Shown here: positions 27,142 through 35,020 of the stretch, one piece after another
Layout of the letters: the number at the start of each line of letters is the position of its first letter
Position numbering within the stretch: position 1 is the stretch's first letter
Source of the DNA: Seohaeicola zhoushanensis
GTDB taxonomy: Bacteria > Pseudomonadota > Alphaproteobacteria > Rhodobacterales > Rhodobacteraceae
Assembly (NCBI RefSeq): GCF_014656415.1
Contig: NZ_BNCJ01000018.1
Span: forward strand, 22,134-86,133
Direction of reading: 5' to 3'
Length of the DNA stretch: 64,000 bases
Notes under the pieces: generated by a model
The model's database searches: none
What the model was told of the DNA's origin: nothing
Seen by the model: only the letters and a program-made list of their open reading frames with translations
Translations under genes and position numbers: made by a program

Positions 27142-28092
27142 ATGGCCAAGGCATTCGCGTCCCAGGGCGATCTCGACGAGAAGAAGATCAGTTTCACCGA
27201 GGTGGGCGAGGGCCTCTGGGCCTTCACCGCCGAGGGCGACCCGAACTCGGGCGTCATCATCGGTGACGACTCGGTAATGATCGTCGAGGCCCAGGCCACG
27301 CCGCGCCTGGCCAACAAGGTGATCGAGAAGGTGCGCGAAGTCACCGACAAACCGATCACCCACGTGGTGCTGACCCACTATCACGCCGTGCGCGTGCTGG
27401 GCGCCTCGGCCTTCGGGGCGCAGCAGGTCATCATGGGCGAGAAGGCCCGCGCTATGGTCGCCGAGCGCGGCCAGGAAGACTGGGACAGCGAGTTCCAGCG
27501 TTTCCCGCGCTTGTTCCAGGGGCATGAATCCATCCCCGGCCTGACCTGGCCGACCACCACCTTCAACGACCGCATGACCGTCTACCTGGGCAAGCGGCGG
27601 ATCGACCTGATGCACCTTGGTCGCGCCCATACCGCCGGCGACATCGTGATCCACCTGCCCGACGCCAACACCATGTTCACCGGCGATATCGTCGAATACC
27701 ACTCGGCCTGCTACTGCGGCGATGGTCACTTCGCCGACTGGACCGGCACCCTGGACAACATCCGCGCCTTCGGCCTTGACGCCATCGCGCCGGGCCGGGG
27801 GGACGCGCTGGTGGGACAGGACATGGTCAACGCCGCGCTCGACGCGACGGCGGATTTCGTGACCTCGACCTATGCGCCCGCCCGCCGTGTCGCGCTGAAG
27901 GGCGGCACGCTGAAGGACGCCTGGGACGCGGTGCGCGCGGAATGCGACCCGAAGTTCAAGGATTACGCGATCTACGAGCACTGCCTGCCCTTCAACGTCG
28001 CCCGCGCCTATGACGAGGCGCAGGGTATCGACAACCCCCGCATCTGGACCGCCGAGCGCGACATGAAGATGTGGGAAGCCCTGCAGGGATAA
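27142..28092 (+). CDS. Metallo-beta-lactamase-fold protein with degenerate metal site, homogentisate operon
   Basis: A 316-residue MBL-fold protein starting MAKAFASQGDLDEKKISFTE after GAAAGGAAAC. The canonical HxHxDH motif reads H79-Y-H81-A-V-R84, so its Asp and last His are missing. H163 (GRAHTAGD) and D182 (TGD) are kept, but the final PGHG histidine is R219 in APGRG. The second metal site therefore should not form. The protein may bind one metal or act on an unusual substrate. It lies inside the homogentisate operon between fahA and a small membrane protein, which links it to aromatic degradation, but the reaction is unknown. Confidence 0.85.
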   Translation: MAKAFASQGDLDEKKISFTEVGEGLWAFTAEGDPNSGVIIGDDSVMIVEAQATPRLANKVIEKVREVTDKPITHVVLTHYHAVRVLGASAFGAQQVIMGEKARAMVAERGQEDWDSEFQRFPRLFQGHESIPGLTWPTTTFNDRMTVYLGKRRIDLMHLGRAHTAGDIVIHLPDANTMFTGDIVEYHSACYCGDGHFADWTGTLDNIRAFGLDAIAPGRGDALVGQDMVNAALDATADFVTSTYAPARRVALKGGTLKDAWDAVRAECDPKFKDYAIYEHCLPFNVARAYDEAQGIDNPRIWTAERDMKMWEALQG

Positions 28093-28097
28093 AGCCG

Positions 28098-28361
28098 ATG
28101 AGCGCCACCCGGATCCTGATGCTTGCCCTTGGCGCCGTGATCTTCGCGGCCTGGGCTTACAACATGTTCCGGGTGTTGTTCCTGCTGCGCAAACGCGCCG
28201 AGGCGGAGAGTGGGCGTCCATTTCCGGGACCCGGCCAGGCGCTGCGCCAATGGGGCCGCTTCTTTCGCGGCCCCGAAGACAAACCGCTGCGCCAGCGCCT
28301 GACCGGGCTGACGATGGGCCTGCTGGCCTGGCTGGTCGGATTGGCCTGGATGGGAGAGTGA
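28098..28361 (+). CDS. Small membrane protein of the homogentisate operon, unknown function
   Basis: An 87-residue protein starting MSATRILMLALGAVIFAAWA. It has two predicted membrane helices, about 5-27 and 66-84, with a basic, polar stretch between them (RKRAEAESGRPFPGPGQALR). I do not recognise a family. It begins 5 bases after the MBL-fold gene and ends 3 bases before the hydroxylase gene, so it is clearly part of the operon and translationally linked. Confidence 0.8.
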   Translation: MSATRILMLALGAVIFAAWAYNMFRVLFLLRKRAEAESGRPFPGPGQALRQWGRFFRGPEDKPLRQRLTGLTMGLLAWLVGLAWMGE

Positions 28362-28364
28362 GCG

Positions 28365-29987
28365 ATGGCCTATGACTATACCCCCTTCCCCTATGTCTCG
28401 CCCCCCGGCCTGACCGCGCCCGAGGCGCGCCACCGGGTGGTGATCGTCGGCGCGGGGCCCATTGGCCTGGCCATGGCGATCGACCTGGCGCAGCGCGGCG
28501 TGGCCTCGGTCGTGCTCGACGACAACAACGTGGTTTCGGTCGGCAGCCGGGCGATCTGCTGGGCCAAGCGCACGCTCGAGATCTTCGACCGGCTGGGCGT
28601 GGGCGAGCGGATGCTGGCCAAGGGCGTCACCTGGAAGATCGGCCGCCAGTTCCACGGGGCCGAAGAGGTCTACAGCTTTGACCTGCTGCCCGAGGAAGGC
28701 CACAAGTATCCCGCTTTTATCAACCTCCAGCAGTATTACGCCGAGGAATACCTCGTCGACCGCGCCCGCGACTTCCCCGAGCTGATCGACCTGCGCTTCA
28801 AGAACAAGGTCGTCGCACACGAGGACCGGGGCAACCATGTCGCCCTGACCGTCGAGACCCCCGAGGGCACATATTCGCTGCAGACCGAATACCTGCTGGC
28901 CTGCGATGGCGCGGGCTCGGCCACGCGCGAACGGATGGGGCTGGATTTCACCGGCCAGACCTTCCAGGAGCAATTCCTGATCGCCGATATCGAGATGGAC
29001 GAGAGCCCCTTCGGCCCGGACCCGGTGCCCGAACGCTGGTTCTGGTTCGACCCGCCCTTCCATGCCGGCAAGTCGGCGCTGCTGCACGCCCAGCCCGACA
29101 ATATCTATCGCATCGACCTGCAGCTTGACGTCGATGCGGACGGCAAGGCCGAGGCCGCGCCCGAAAAGGTGATCCCGCGCATCAAGGCCATCGTCGGGGA
29201 CAAGCCGTTCCGGCTCGACTGGGTGTCGGTCTACAAGTTCCGCTGCATCAAGCTCGACCGTTTCGTGCACAACCGGGTGATATTTGTCGGTGACAGCGCC
29301 CATGTGGTCAGCCCCTTCGGCGCGCGCGGCGGCAATGGCGGCATCCAGGACATCGACAACCTGGGCTGGAAACTGGTCGCCGTTCTCGCCGGCGAGGCCG
29401 ACGAGCGGCTGATCGAGACCTATCACGACGAACGCAGCCACGGGTCGGCCGAGAATATCCTGAACTCGTCGCGGGCCACCAACTTCATGACGCCCAAGAC
29501 CCCGATCGAGGCGCTGTTCCGCGCCGAGGTGCTGCGGCTGGCCCATGACCAACCCTTTGCCCGCAAGCTGCTGAACTCGGGCCGCCTCTCGGTGCCCTGC
29601 TCGCTGGAAGGCTTCCCGCTGCAGACTCCGGGCACCGGCGCGGTGCCCTCGGGCCGGGCCGTTGTCGATGCGCCGATCAATGGCCCCGAGGGAGACGGCT
29701 GGCTGCTGGAACAGGTCCAGACCGGCGGTTTCACCCTGGTGGGCTTCGGCGACGTGCAGCTGCCCGAGGTCGACGGCATCGCCCGCGTCGGCATCAACCA
29801 GCGCAGCGCCGATTATCCCTGCTTCACGGCGCTCAAGGGGCTGGCCATCCGCCGCTATGGCGAGGGCCGCGCCTATCTCTTCCGCCCCGACGGCCATGTC
29901 TGCGCCAGCTTCACGGCGCCCGAGGCCGACGCAATCCTTGCCGCCCGCGCCCGCGCGATGGGTGCCGAACTGGAACCCAGCCGATGA
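28365..29987 (+). CDS. FAD-dependent aromatic-ring monooxygenase
   Basis: A 540-residue flavoprotein of the p-hydroxybenzoate-hydroxylase/MhpA fold. It has the FAD dinucleotide motif VVIVGAGPIGLAMAIDLAQR (near 27), the DG motif LLACDGAGSATRERMGLDF and the GD motif VIFVGDSAHVVSPFGARGGN. A C-terminal thioredoxin-like region follows from about 400. Such enzymes add a hydroxyl group to phenolic acids using NAD(P)H and oxygen. Its place among homogentisate genes suggests that it makes homogentisate, for instance from a hydroxyphenylacetate; the exact substrate is inference. Its stop overlaps the next gene by 4 bases. Confidence 0.88.
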   Translation: MAYDYTPFPYVSPPGLTAPEARHRVVIVGAGPIGLAMAIDLAQRGVASVVLDDNNVVSVGSRAICWAKRTLEIFDRLGVGERMLAKGVTWKIGRQFHGAEEVYSFDLLPEEGHKYPAFINLQQYYAEEYLVDRARDFPELIDLRFKNKVVAHEDRGNHVALTVETPEGTYSLQTEYLLACDGAGSATRERMGLDFTGQTFQEQFLIADIEMDESPFGPDPVPERWFWFDPPFHAGKSALLHAQPDNIYRIDLQLDVDADGKAEAAPEKVIPRIKAIVGDKPFRLDWVSVYKFRCIKLDRFVHNRVIFVGDSAHVVSPFGARGGNGGIQDIDNLGWKLVAVLAGEADERLIETYHDERSHGSAENILNSSRATNFMTPKTPIEALFRAEVLRLAHDQPFARKLLNSGRLSVPCSLEGFPLQTPGTGAVPSGRAVVDAPINGPEGDGWLLEQVQTGGFTLVGFGDVQLPEVDGIARVGINQRSADYPCFTALKGLAIRRYGEGRAYLFRPDGHVCASFTAPEADAILAARARAMGAELEPSR

Positions 29988-30181
29988 CCATCGCCCCCGA
30001 CCGTCTCAGCCCCTTCCAGGACGAATTCTACAGCGCCCTGATGCAGGCCCACGAGGGGCTGACCGAGGCACAGAGCCACGCCCTGAACGCGCGGCTGGTG
30101 CTGATGATGGCCAACCGCATCGGCGACCTCGACTCGCTGGTGGATATCCTCAAGACCGCACGGAGCTATGAGCATGGCTGA
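29984..30181 (+). CDS. DUF2783-like small protein
   Basis: A 65-residue helical protein, MTIAPDRLSPFQDEFYSALM..., ending DILKTARSYEHG. It resembles the small DUF2783 family found beside aromatic-acid genes; I recall this association and could not check it. It overlaps the hydroxylase gene by 4 bases at its start (ATGA) and the maiA start region by 8 bases at its end, so translation of the three genes is coupled. It may be an accessory subunit of the hydroxylase; that is a guess from context. Confidence 0.72.
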   Translation: MTIAPDRLSPFQDEFYSALMQAHEGLTEAQSHALNARLVLMMANRIGDLDSLVDILKTARSYEHG

Positions 30182-30815
30182 GACCGTCCTTTTCGACTAT
30201 TGGCGCTCTTCGGCCAGCTACCGGATGCGCATTGCGCTCCAGTTGGCCGGGATCGAATACACCTCGGTTCCCGTCGACCTGCCTACCCGGCAGCACCGCA
30301 CGCACGAGCACCTGGCCCGCAACCCGCAGGGTTTCGTGCCCGTGCTCGACATCGACGGAGAGCGCTTCACCCAGTCGCTGGCGATGCTCGAATATCTCGA
30401 CGAGACGCGCGGGATGAACCTGCTGCCGAAGGATCCGGTCGGCCGCGCCCATGCCCGCGCGCTGGCCTATGCCATCGCGGTCGACCTGCACCCGGTCTGC
30501 AACCTGCAGGTGGCAAGCTATGCCAAGGAGATGGCGGGCGGCGACCAGGCGGCGATGGAGCAATGGATGAAGCGGTTCATCCGGCCGGGGCTGGAAGCCT
30601 TCGAAGCCCTGCTCGGCGGGTTCACCCAGGCGCCCTATTGCTGTGGCGACGCACCGGGCCTCGCCGATATCTGCCTGATGCCGCAGATGTACAACGCCGC
30701 CCGCTGGGGCGTGGAAACCGCCGACCTGCCGCGCCTGACGGCGGTTGCGGCGGCCTGCGCGCAGCATCCGGCCTTTGGCGCCGCGCATCCCGACAAGTGG
30801 CAGCCGGCCGGCTGA
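30174..30815 (+). CDS. maiA: Maleylacetoacetate isomerase (zeta-class GST)
   Basis: The enzyme uses glutathione to isomerise maleylacetoacetate to fumarylacetoacetate, between HmgA and FahA. The 213-residue protein keeps the zeta-class SSxSxR motif as SSASYRMRIALQLAGI, although the usual Cys is Ala. The family stretches NPQGFVPVLDIDG, QSLAMLEYLDE, PVCNLQVASY and PGLADICLMPQMYNA are present. The ATG at 30174 is eight bases after GGAG, better placed than the ATG at 30168. It is the last pathway gene of the operon. Confidence 0.94.
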   Translation: MAETVLFDYWRSSASYRMRIALQLAGIEYTSVPVDLPTRQHRTHEHLARNPQGFVPVLDIDGERFTQSLAMLEYLDETRGMNLLPKDPVGRAHARALAYAIAVDLHPVCNLQVASYAKEMAGGDQAAMEQWMKRFIRPGLEAFEALLGGFTQAPYCCGDAPGLADICLMPQMYNAARWGVETADLPRLTAVAAACAQHPAFGAAHPDKWQPAG

Positions 30816-30968
30816 GGATATCCACAACCCATGCGCGAAAACCTGCCGTTGCGGCAAGTGGTCGCACGGCTTTCCTTGCCTGAACACGAATCCGTGTGAT
30901 CATCGGCTTTGTCCGATGTGCGGAAAATTATTTCGCATATGCGGCAAAACATCAGGGAGGGAAAACAA

Positions 30969-31916
30969 TTGAAATTCAAGACGATTACCACATTGGCTTG
31001 CGCGCTCGGCCTGTCTGCGCAATTCGCAATGGCGCAGGACTGCGCCGAATCGCAATGGGGCAAGGATGACACCATCGGCGCCGCCAACCGCGTCACCCCC
31101 GAGAACACACTGAAGGCTGCCGCCCTTATCAAGCAGGGCAAATCGATGCCGCTGGGCATCGTCATCGACAGCAATACCCCTGCCTTTCCGCCGCGCAGCC
31201 TCAATCTGCAGGTCGTGCAGCCCAACCAGCAGGGCGGCCAGAAGCTGACGCAGTTCGGCTATCCGGGCAACTACAACGACGACATCCTGCAAACCTGGAT
31301 CGGCATCGGCAGCCAGATCGACGGGCTCGGGCATCTCGGCGAGAAAGGTTATTACTACAATTGCCTCAGCGAAACCGAGATAAGCGCCATCACCGGTCTG
31401 ACCAAGCTTGGCACCCATGACATCCCGCCGATCGTCGCTCGCGGCGTGATCATCGACATGGCCAAGCACTTCGGCAAGGAGGTGCTCGACGCCGGGGAGC
31501 ATTTCGGCGAGGCCGAGATCAAGGCCGCCGCCACGGCGCAGGGCGTCGAGATCCGCGAGGGCGACGTGGTGCTGTTCCACACCGGCTGGACCGAGGGCAA
31601 GCTCGACAGCGACCCGACGGCCTGGGTTTCAGGCGAGCCGGGCATCAACGTCGACGGTGCGCGCTACATGGCCTCGCTCAACCCGATCGCGGTCGGGGCC
31701 GACACCTGGGGCATCGAGCCGATCCCGCCGGCGCCGGGCGACGGAGCCTTCTACGGCCATGTCGTCCTGCTCAAGGAGAACGGGATCTACATCCTCGAGA
31801 CGATGAACACCGGGCCGATCCTGCGCGACGGGGTGAACGAGTTCATGTTCGTCCTCGGCCAGGCGCGGATCCGCGGGGCGGTGCAGATGATCATCAACCC
31901 GGTGGCGCTCTATTAA
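30969..31916 (+). CDS. Secreted cyclase-family (kynurenine-formamidase-like) hydrolase
   Basis: The start is a TTG at 30969, seven bases after a near-perfect AGGGAGGG; it yields the signal peptide MKFKTITTLACALGLSAQFA-MAQ. Earlier in-frame ATGs would bury that signal. The 315-residue protein belongs to the cyclase family (metal hydrolases related to KynB). The metal motif is GSQIDGLGHLG instead of the usual GTHxDxxxH, so one His is Gln, as in a known large subgroup. It sits 153 bases after maiA and may be a separate unit. The substrate is unknown. Confidence 0.85.
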   Translation: MKFKTITTLACALGLSAQFAMAQDCAESQWGKDDTIGAANRVTPENTLKAAALIKQGKSMPLGIVIDSNTPAFPPRSLNLQVVQPNQQGGQKLTQFGYPGNYNDDILQTWIGIGSQIDGLGHLGEKGYYYNCLSETEISAITGLTKLGTHDIPPIVARGVIIDMAKHFGKEVLDAGEHFGEAEIKAAATAQGVEIREGDVVLFHTGWTEGKLDSDPTAWVSGEPGINVDGARYMASLNPIAVGADTWGIEPIPPAPGDGAFYGHVVLLKENGIYILETMNTGPILRDGVNEFMFVLGQARIRGAVQMIINPVALY

Positions 31917-31925
31917 GCCTTGTTT

Positions 31926-31981
31926 CGGATCGCTGCGCGATCCGACCGGCGGGCGGGGCGTCCTGCGGACGCCCCGCCCGC
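31926..31981. terminator. Two tandem hairpins between convergent cyclase and mnmH genes
   Basis: The first hairpin is CGGATCGC-TGC-GCGATCCG (31926-31944). The second has perfect 15-bp arms GCGGGCGGGGCGTCC / GGACGCCCCGCCCGC around TGC (31949-31981). Lying in the 66 bases between two convergent stops, they should terminate transcription from both sides, although no clean T-run follows. Confidence 0.7.
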
Positions 31982-31982
31982 T

Positions 31983-33056
31983 TCAGTCCAGCAGGCCCTT
32001 GGCCCGGATCTGCTCGACTGCCTCGGCTACCCGGCCGACGGCGCTGTCGAGACCGGCATCATCGAAACTGTCGACCTTGACCTGCGCCGCCACGGTATGG
32101 GCATGGGCGCGGCGCGAGGTATCATAGGCGGGATCGTAATGCTGTTCCATCAGCGCGCGGGTGATCCCGGCCTTGTCGCCAACGCCGATCAGCTTGTCCC
32201 ATTCGTCGACCACCGCATGACCGCGGAAGCGGCGCAGGAACGAGAGCTTGCGACTCAGCCCCTCGGCATCCGACAGCACGTCGTCATAGGCCTCGACCAG
32301 ATAGCCGGTGCGGGCGGCGATATCGGCCTCCACCTCGATCCGGGGCGCGGCCTTGAGCGCCTCCCAGATGCTGGGCGGCAGGTTCAGCCGGCCGATCTTG
32401 CTCGACTCCGCCTCGACCAGCACCGGCCGGCTGGGGTCAAGCCGGCAGAGCACCCCGGCGAGCCGGCTGTCGAAGGCCTTCTGCGAGGGCTGCGGTTCGG
32501 CCATCGCGCCCAGCAGCGAGCCGCGGTGCGCCGCCGCGCCTTCGAGGTCGAGAACCTGCATCCCTTTCGCCTCGGCCCGTTTCAGCAGCTCGGTCTTGGC
32601 GGTCCCGGTATAGCCGTCGAGCGCCACGAAACGAAGTGGCAGAGGCGTGTCGTAGAGCATCCCCGCCACCAGCCGCCGATAGGTGCGATAACCGCCCGAT
32701 ATCGCCTCGGAGCGCCAGCCGATCTGGCCCAGCATCCAGGCGAAGGAGCCTGAACGCTGCCCACCGCGCCAGCAATAGACCAGCGGCCGCCAGCCGCCGT
32801 CCTTGGAGCTCAGCACCGTCTCGATGTGGTTGGCCGCGTTGCGGAACACCAGCGCCGCGCCGATCTTGCGCGCAAAGAAGGGGCTTTGCTGCTTGTAGAT
32901 CGTGCCGACCCGCGCGCGTTCCTCGTTGTCGAGTACCGGCAGGTTGATCGCGCCGGGTATATGGTCCTCGGCGAATTCGGCGGGGCTGCGCACGTCGATC
33001 ACGGTATCGAAACCGTGGTCGAGCAGAGCCTTGAGTGAGGTGAATTCCATCGCCAT
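31983..33056 (-). CDS. mnmH: tRNA 2-selenouridine synthase
   Basis: The enzyme exchanges sulfur for selenium in the wobble 2-thiouridine of certain tRNAs, via a geranylated intermediate. The 357-residue protein joins a rhodanese domain (DVRSPAEFAEDHIPGAIN; active-site CWRGGQRS) to a P-loop domain (DGYTGTAKTELL). This architecture is unique to MnmH (SelU/YbbB). The start could be the ATG at 33056 or 33050. It implies that a selenophosphate synthetase (selD) exists elsewhere in the genome. Confidence 0.94.
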   Translation of the reverse strand: MAMEFTSLKALLDHGFDTVIDVRSPAEFAEDHIPGAINLPVLDNEERARVGTIYKQQSPFFARKIGAALVFRNAANHIETVLSSKDGGWRPLVYCWRGGQRSGSFAWMLGQIGWRSEAISGGYRTYRRLVAGMLYDTPLPLRFVALDGYTGTAKTELLKRAEAKGMQVLDLEGAAAHRGSLLGAMAEPQPSQKAFDSRLAGVLCRLDPSRPVLVEAESSKIGRLNLPPSIWEALKAAPRIEVEADIAARTGYLVEAYDDVLSDAEGLSRKLSFLRRFRGHAVVDEWDKLIGVGDKAGITRALMEQHYDPAYDTSRRAHAHTVAAQVKVDSFDDAGLDSAVGRVAEAVEQIRAKGLLD

Positions 33057-33160
33057 GGGCAAGTCATAGCCTGCGAAGGTTCAACGCGGAAGAGCGGAAG
33101 GGCTACGGCAAAATCATAAGCATACTTGCCATTTTTCCCGCGACACCGCAGGATGTGGAC

Positions 33161-33622
33161 ATGGAGTTCCACCGTATGCCCGGCCACCTGGTGCGGCGTC
33201 TCAACCAGATATCCACCGGCCTCTTCATGGAGCGCATGGCCTCTGCGGGCCTGACGCTGACACCGGTGCAATTCGCCGCGCTGAATGCGCTGGCGGACCG
33301 TCCCGGTATCGACCAGGCGACGCTTGCCGGGATGGTTGCCTATGACCGGGCGACGCTGGGCAAGGTCGTCGACCGGCTGGAGGAACGCGGGGCGTTGCGC
33401 CGTGACGTCTCGCCAACCGACCGTCGCGCACGGGTGCTGGAACTGACCGAGGCCGGCCACGCGCTTTACCAGTCCGCATTGCCGCATGTACAGGCCATTC
33501 AGCCGCAGATCCTGACGGGACTGAACGAAGAGGAACGCGCGCGACTGATCGAACTTTTGGAAAAGGTTACAATGGCCGGGAACGACATGAGTCGCGCGCC
33601 CCTTCGTCCGCCGGAGGACTGA
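33161..33622 (+). CDS. MarR-family transcriptional regulator
   Basis: A 153-residue winged-helix protein starting MEFHRMPGHLVRRLNQISTG. The helix-turn-helix is DQATLAGMVAYDRATLGKVV and the wing is DVSPTDRRARVLELT. AGGA lies seven bases before the ATG at 33161. It is divergent from mnmH with about 104 bases between the starts. The downstream neighbour is convergent, so its targets cannot be told from context. Confidence 0.9.
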   Translation: MEFHRMPGHLVRRLNQISTGLFMERMASAGLTLTPVQFAALNALADRPGIDQATLAGMVAYDRATLGKVVDRLEERGALRRDVSPTDRRARVLELTEAGHALYQSALPHVQAIQPQILTGLNEEERARLIELLEKVTMAGNDMSRAPLRPPED

Positions 33623-33628
33623 CGGGCG

Positions 33629-34294
33629 TCAGCCCTCGGTCAGCGGTTCGATCAACTGGGCGCCGCTGGCCCGGTTGGAATTGACCTCGGTCGAAACCCG
33701 GAACCACTCCAGCACCCCTTCGCGCCCCGGCTTCATCAGCCGCGCTGCGCCTGTGCCCTCCTCACCAAGCCAGAGCGCAACCTCCTCGGGTTCGAGGATG
33801 AGCGGCATCCGATGGTGCAGCGCCGAGACCTCGTCATTGGCCCCGGTGGTCACGATGGCGCAGGTGTCCTGCGGCGTCTCGCGACCCCAGCTCTGCCAAA
33901 GCCCGGCAAAGGCGATCGGTCCGCCGTCGCTTCGGCGGAAATACCAGGGCAGGCGCTTGTCCTCTTCGTCCTTGGTCCATTCGTAGAAGCCCGAAGCCAG
34001 GATCAGGCAGCGCCTTTCACGGCAGGCCGCCTTGAAGGCCGGCTTTTCGGCCAGCGTCTCGGCCCGCGCATTGATCAGCAGCGGGCCGCCGTTCTCTTCC
34101 TTGTACCAATGCGGGATGAAGCCCCAGCGCATCCCCACGAGGCGGCGGCCGGTCTCACTGCTGCGCACGACGTGGACCTGATTGGTCGGGCACACGTTGA
34201 AATTGGGCACGTCCGGCAGGTCGTTCGCCGGCTGCGCCGCGAACAATTGGCCCATCGCGTCGGGTGGCAGGGTCACTGCAAAACGTCCGCACAT
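33629..34294 (-). CDS. SOS-response-associated peptidase family protein (HMCES/YedK type)
   Basis: These proteins cross-link to abasic sites in single-stranded DNA through Cys2 and shield them from breakage. The 221-residue product begins MCGRFAV, as required for the reactive cysteine. It keeps INARAET, SGFYEW and LHHRMPLIL, which carry the conserved Asn, Glu and His of the active site. It is convergent with the MarR gene, with 6 bases between the stops. Confidence 0.93.
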   Translation of the reverse strand: MCGRFAVTLPPDAMGQLFAAQPANDLPDVPNFNVCPTNQVHVVRSSETGRRLVGMRWGFIPHWYKEENGGPLLINARAETLAEKPAFKAACRERRCLILASGFYEWTKDEEDKRLPWYFRRSDGGPIAFAGLWQSWGRETPQDTCAIVTTGANDEVSALHHRMPLILEPEEVALWLGEEGTGAARLMKPGREGVLEWFRVSTEVNSNRASGAQLIEPLTEG

Positions 34295-34336
34295 GGGGCA
34301 AACCTAAACCCCATGCGCGGGAAAGCAATCCACCCG

Positions 34337-34945
34337 TCACGCCGCCGCCTGCATCGCCGCGTCGACCGCTTTCCAAGCGTCCAGAGCTTCGATCTGGGCC
34401 AGCCAGCGGTCGATATCGGGATAGCCGTCCATAGGGTAATGGCAGAGCGCGCGCAGGCAGAGCGGCGCGGCGACCGAGATATCGGCAGTGGTCATCGCGT
34501 CGCCCACCAGCCAGTTGCGCCCGGCCAGTGCCTTGTTCAGCACTTCGGCGAAGCGGCGGAAATCGGTAGCGGCGGCGGCGAGGTCGACGCTCTCGTTGTT
34601 GAACAGGTAGCGGACGATGTATTTGCTGCAGGCCGGGGTCCAGTGGCTTGCCTCCCAGAACTGCCAGCGCAGGATGTCGTAGCGGCGTGCGTCCGCTGGC
34701 CAGAGGTCGCTCTGCACCTCCGAGGCCAGGCGATCGATGATGACGTTGGATTCCCAGAGGCCGGTGCCGTCATCGAGTTCGAGGACCGGCATCTTACCAT
34801 TCGGGTTAAGCGCCATGATCGCCGGCGCTTTCTGCGCGCCCGTGCGCAGGTCGACGATGTTCAGGGGCAGGTTCAGCCCGAGCAGGGTGTTGACCACCAT
34901 CACCTTGCGCGAGTTCGGTGAGGGCGGAAAGACATGCAATTTCAT
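34337..34945 (-). CDS. Glutathione S-transferase family protein
   Basis: A 202-residue GST starting MKLHVFPPSPNSRKVMVVNT, with the thioredoxin-fold N-terminal domain (MALNPNGKMPVLELDDG, then LWESNVIIDRLA) and the all-helical C-terminal domain (NWLVGDAMTTADISVAAPL). GGAGG lies five bases before the ATG at 34945, which is why the ATG at 34957 is rejected. A well-formed promoter lies directly upstream. The substrate is not readable from the sequence. Confidence 0.92.
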   Translation of the reverse strand: MKLHVFPPSPNSRKVMVVNTLLGLNLPLNIVDLRTGAQKAPAIMALNPNGKMPVLELDDGTGLWESNVIIDRLASEVQSDLWPADARRYDILRWQFWEASHWTPACSKYIVRYLFNNESVDLAAAATDFRRFAEVLNKALAGRNWLVGDAMTTADISVAAPLCLRALCHYPMDGYPDIDRWLAQIEALDAWKAVDAAMQAAA

Positions 34946-34973
34946 AGTGGCCTCCATTATTTAACAATATAGA

Positions 34974-35002
34974 TAATTAACTACATTGCAAAATATAGTC
35001 AA
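34974..35002 (-). promoter_or_regulatory. Promoter of the GST gene
   Basis: On the minus strand TTGACT (34997-35002) and TAATTA (34974-34979) are separated by exactly 17 bases in an AT-rich patch that stands out from its GC-rich surroundings. It ends about 29 bases before the GST start codon, so the transcript would have a short leader. Confidence 0.5.
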
Positions 35003-35020
35003 CCTGATTCCATCGCCTGC

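Noticed and set aside
28008..29897. A 629-codon minus-strand frame opposite the hydroxylase
   Set aside because: Antisense shadow of a clear FAD enzyme; no domain seen.
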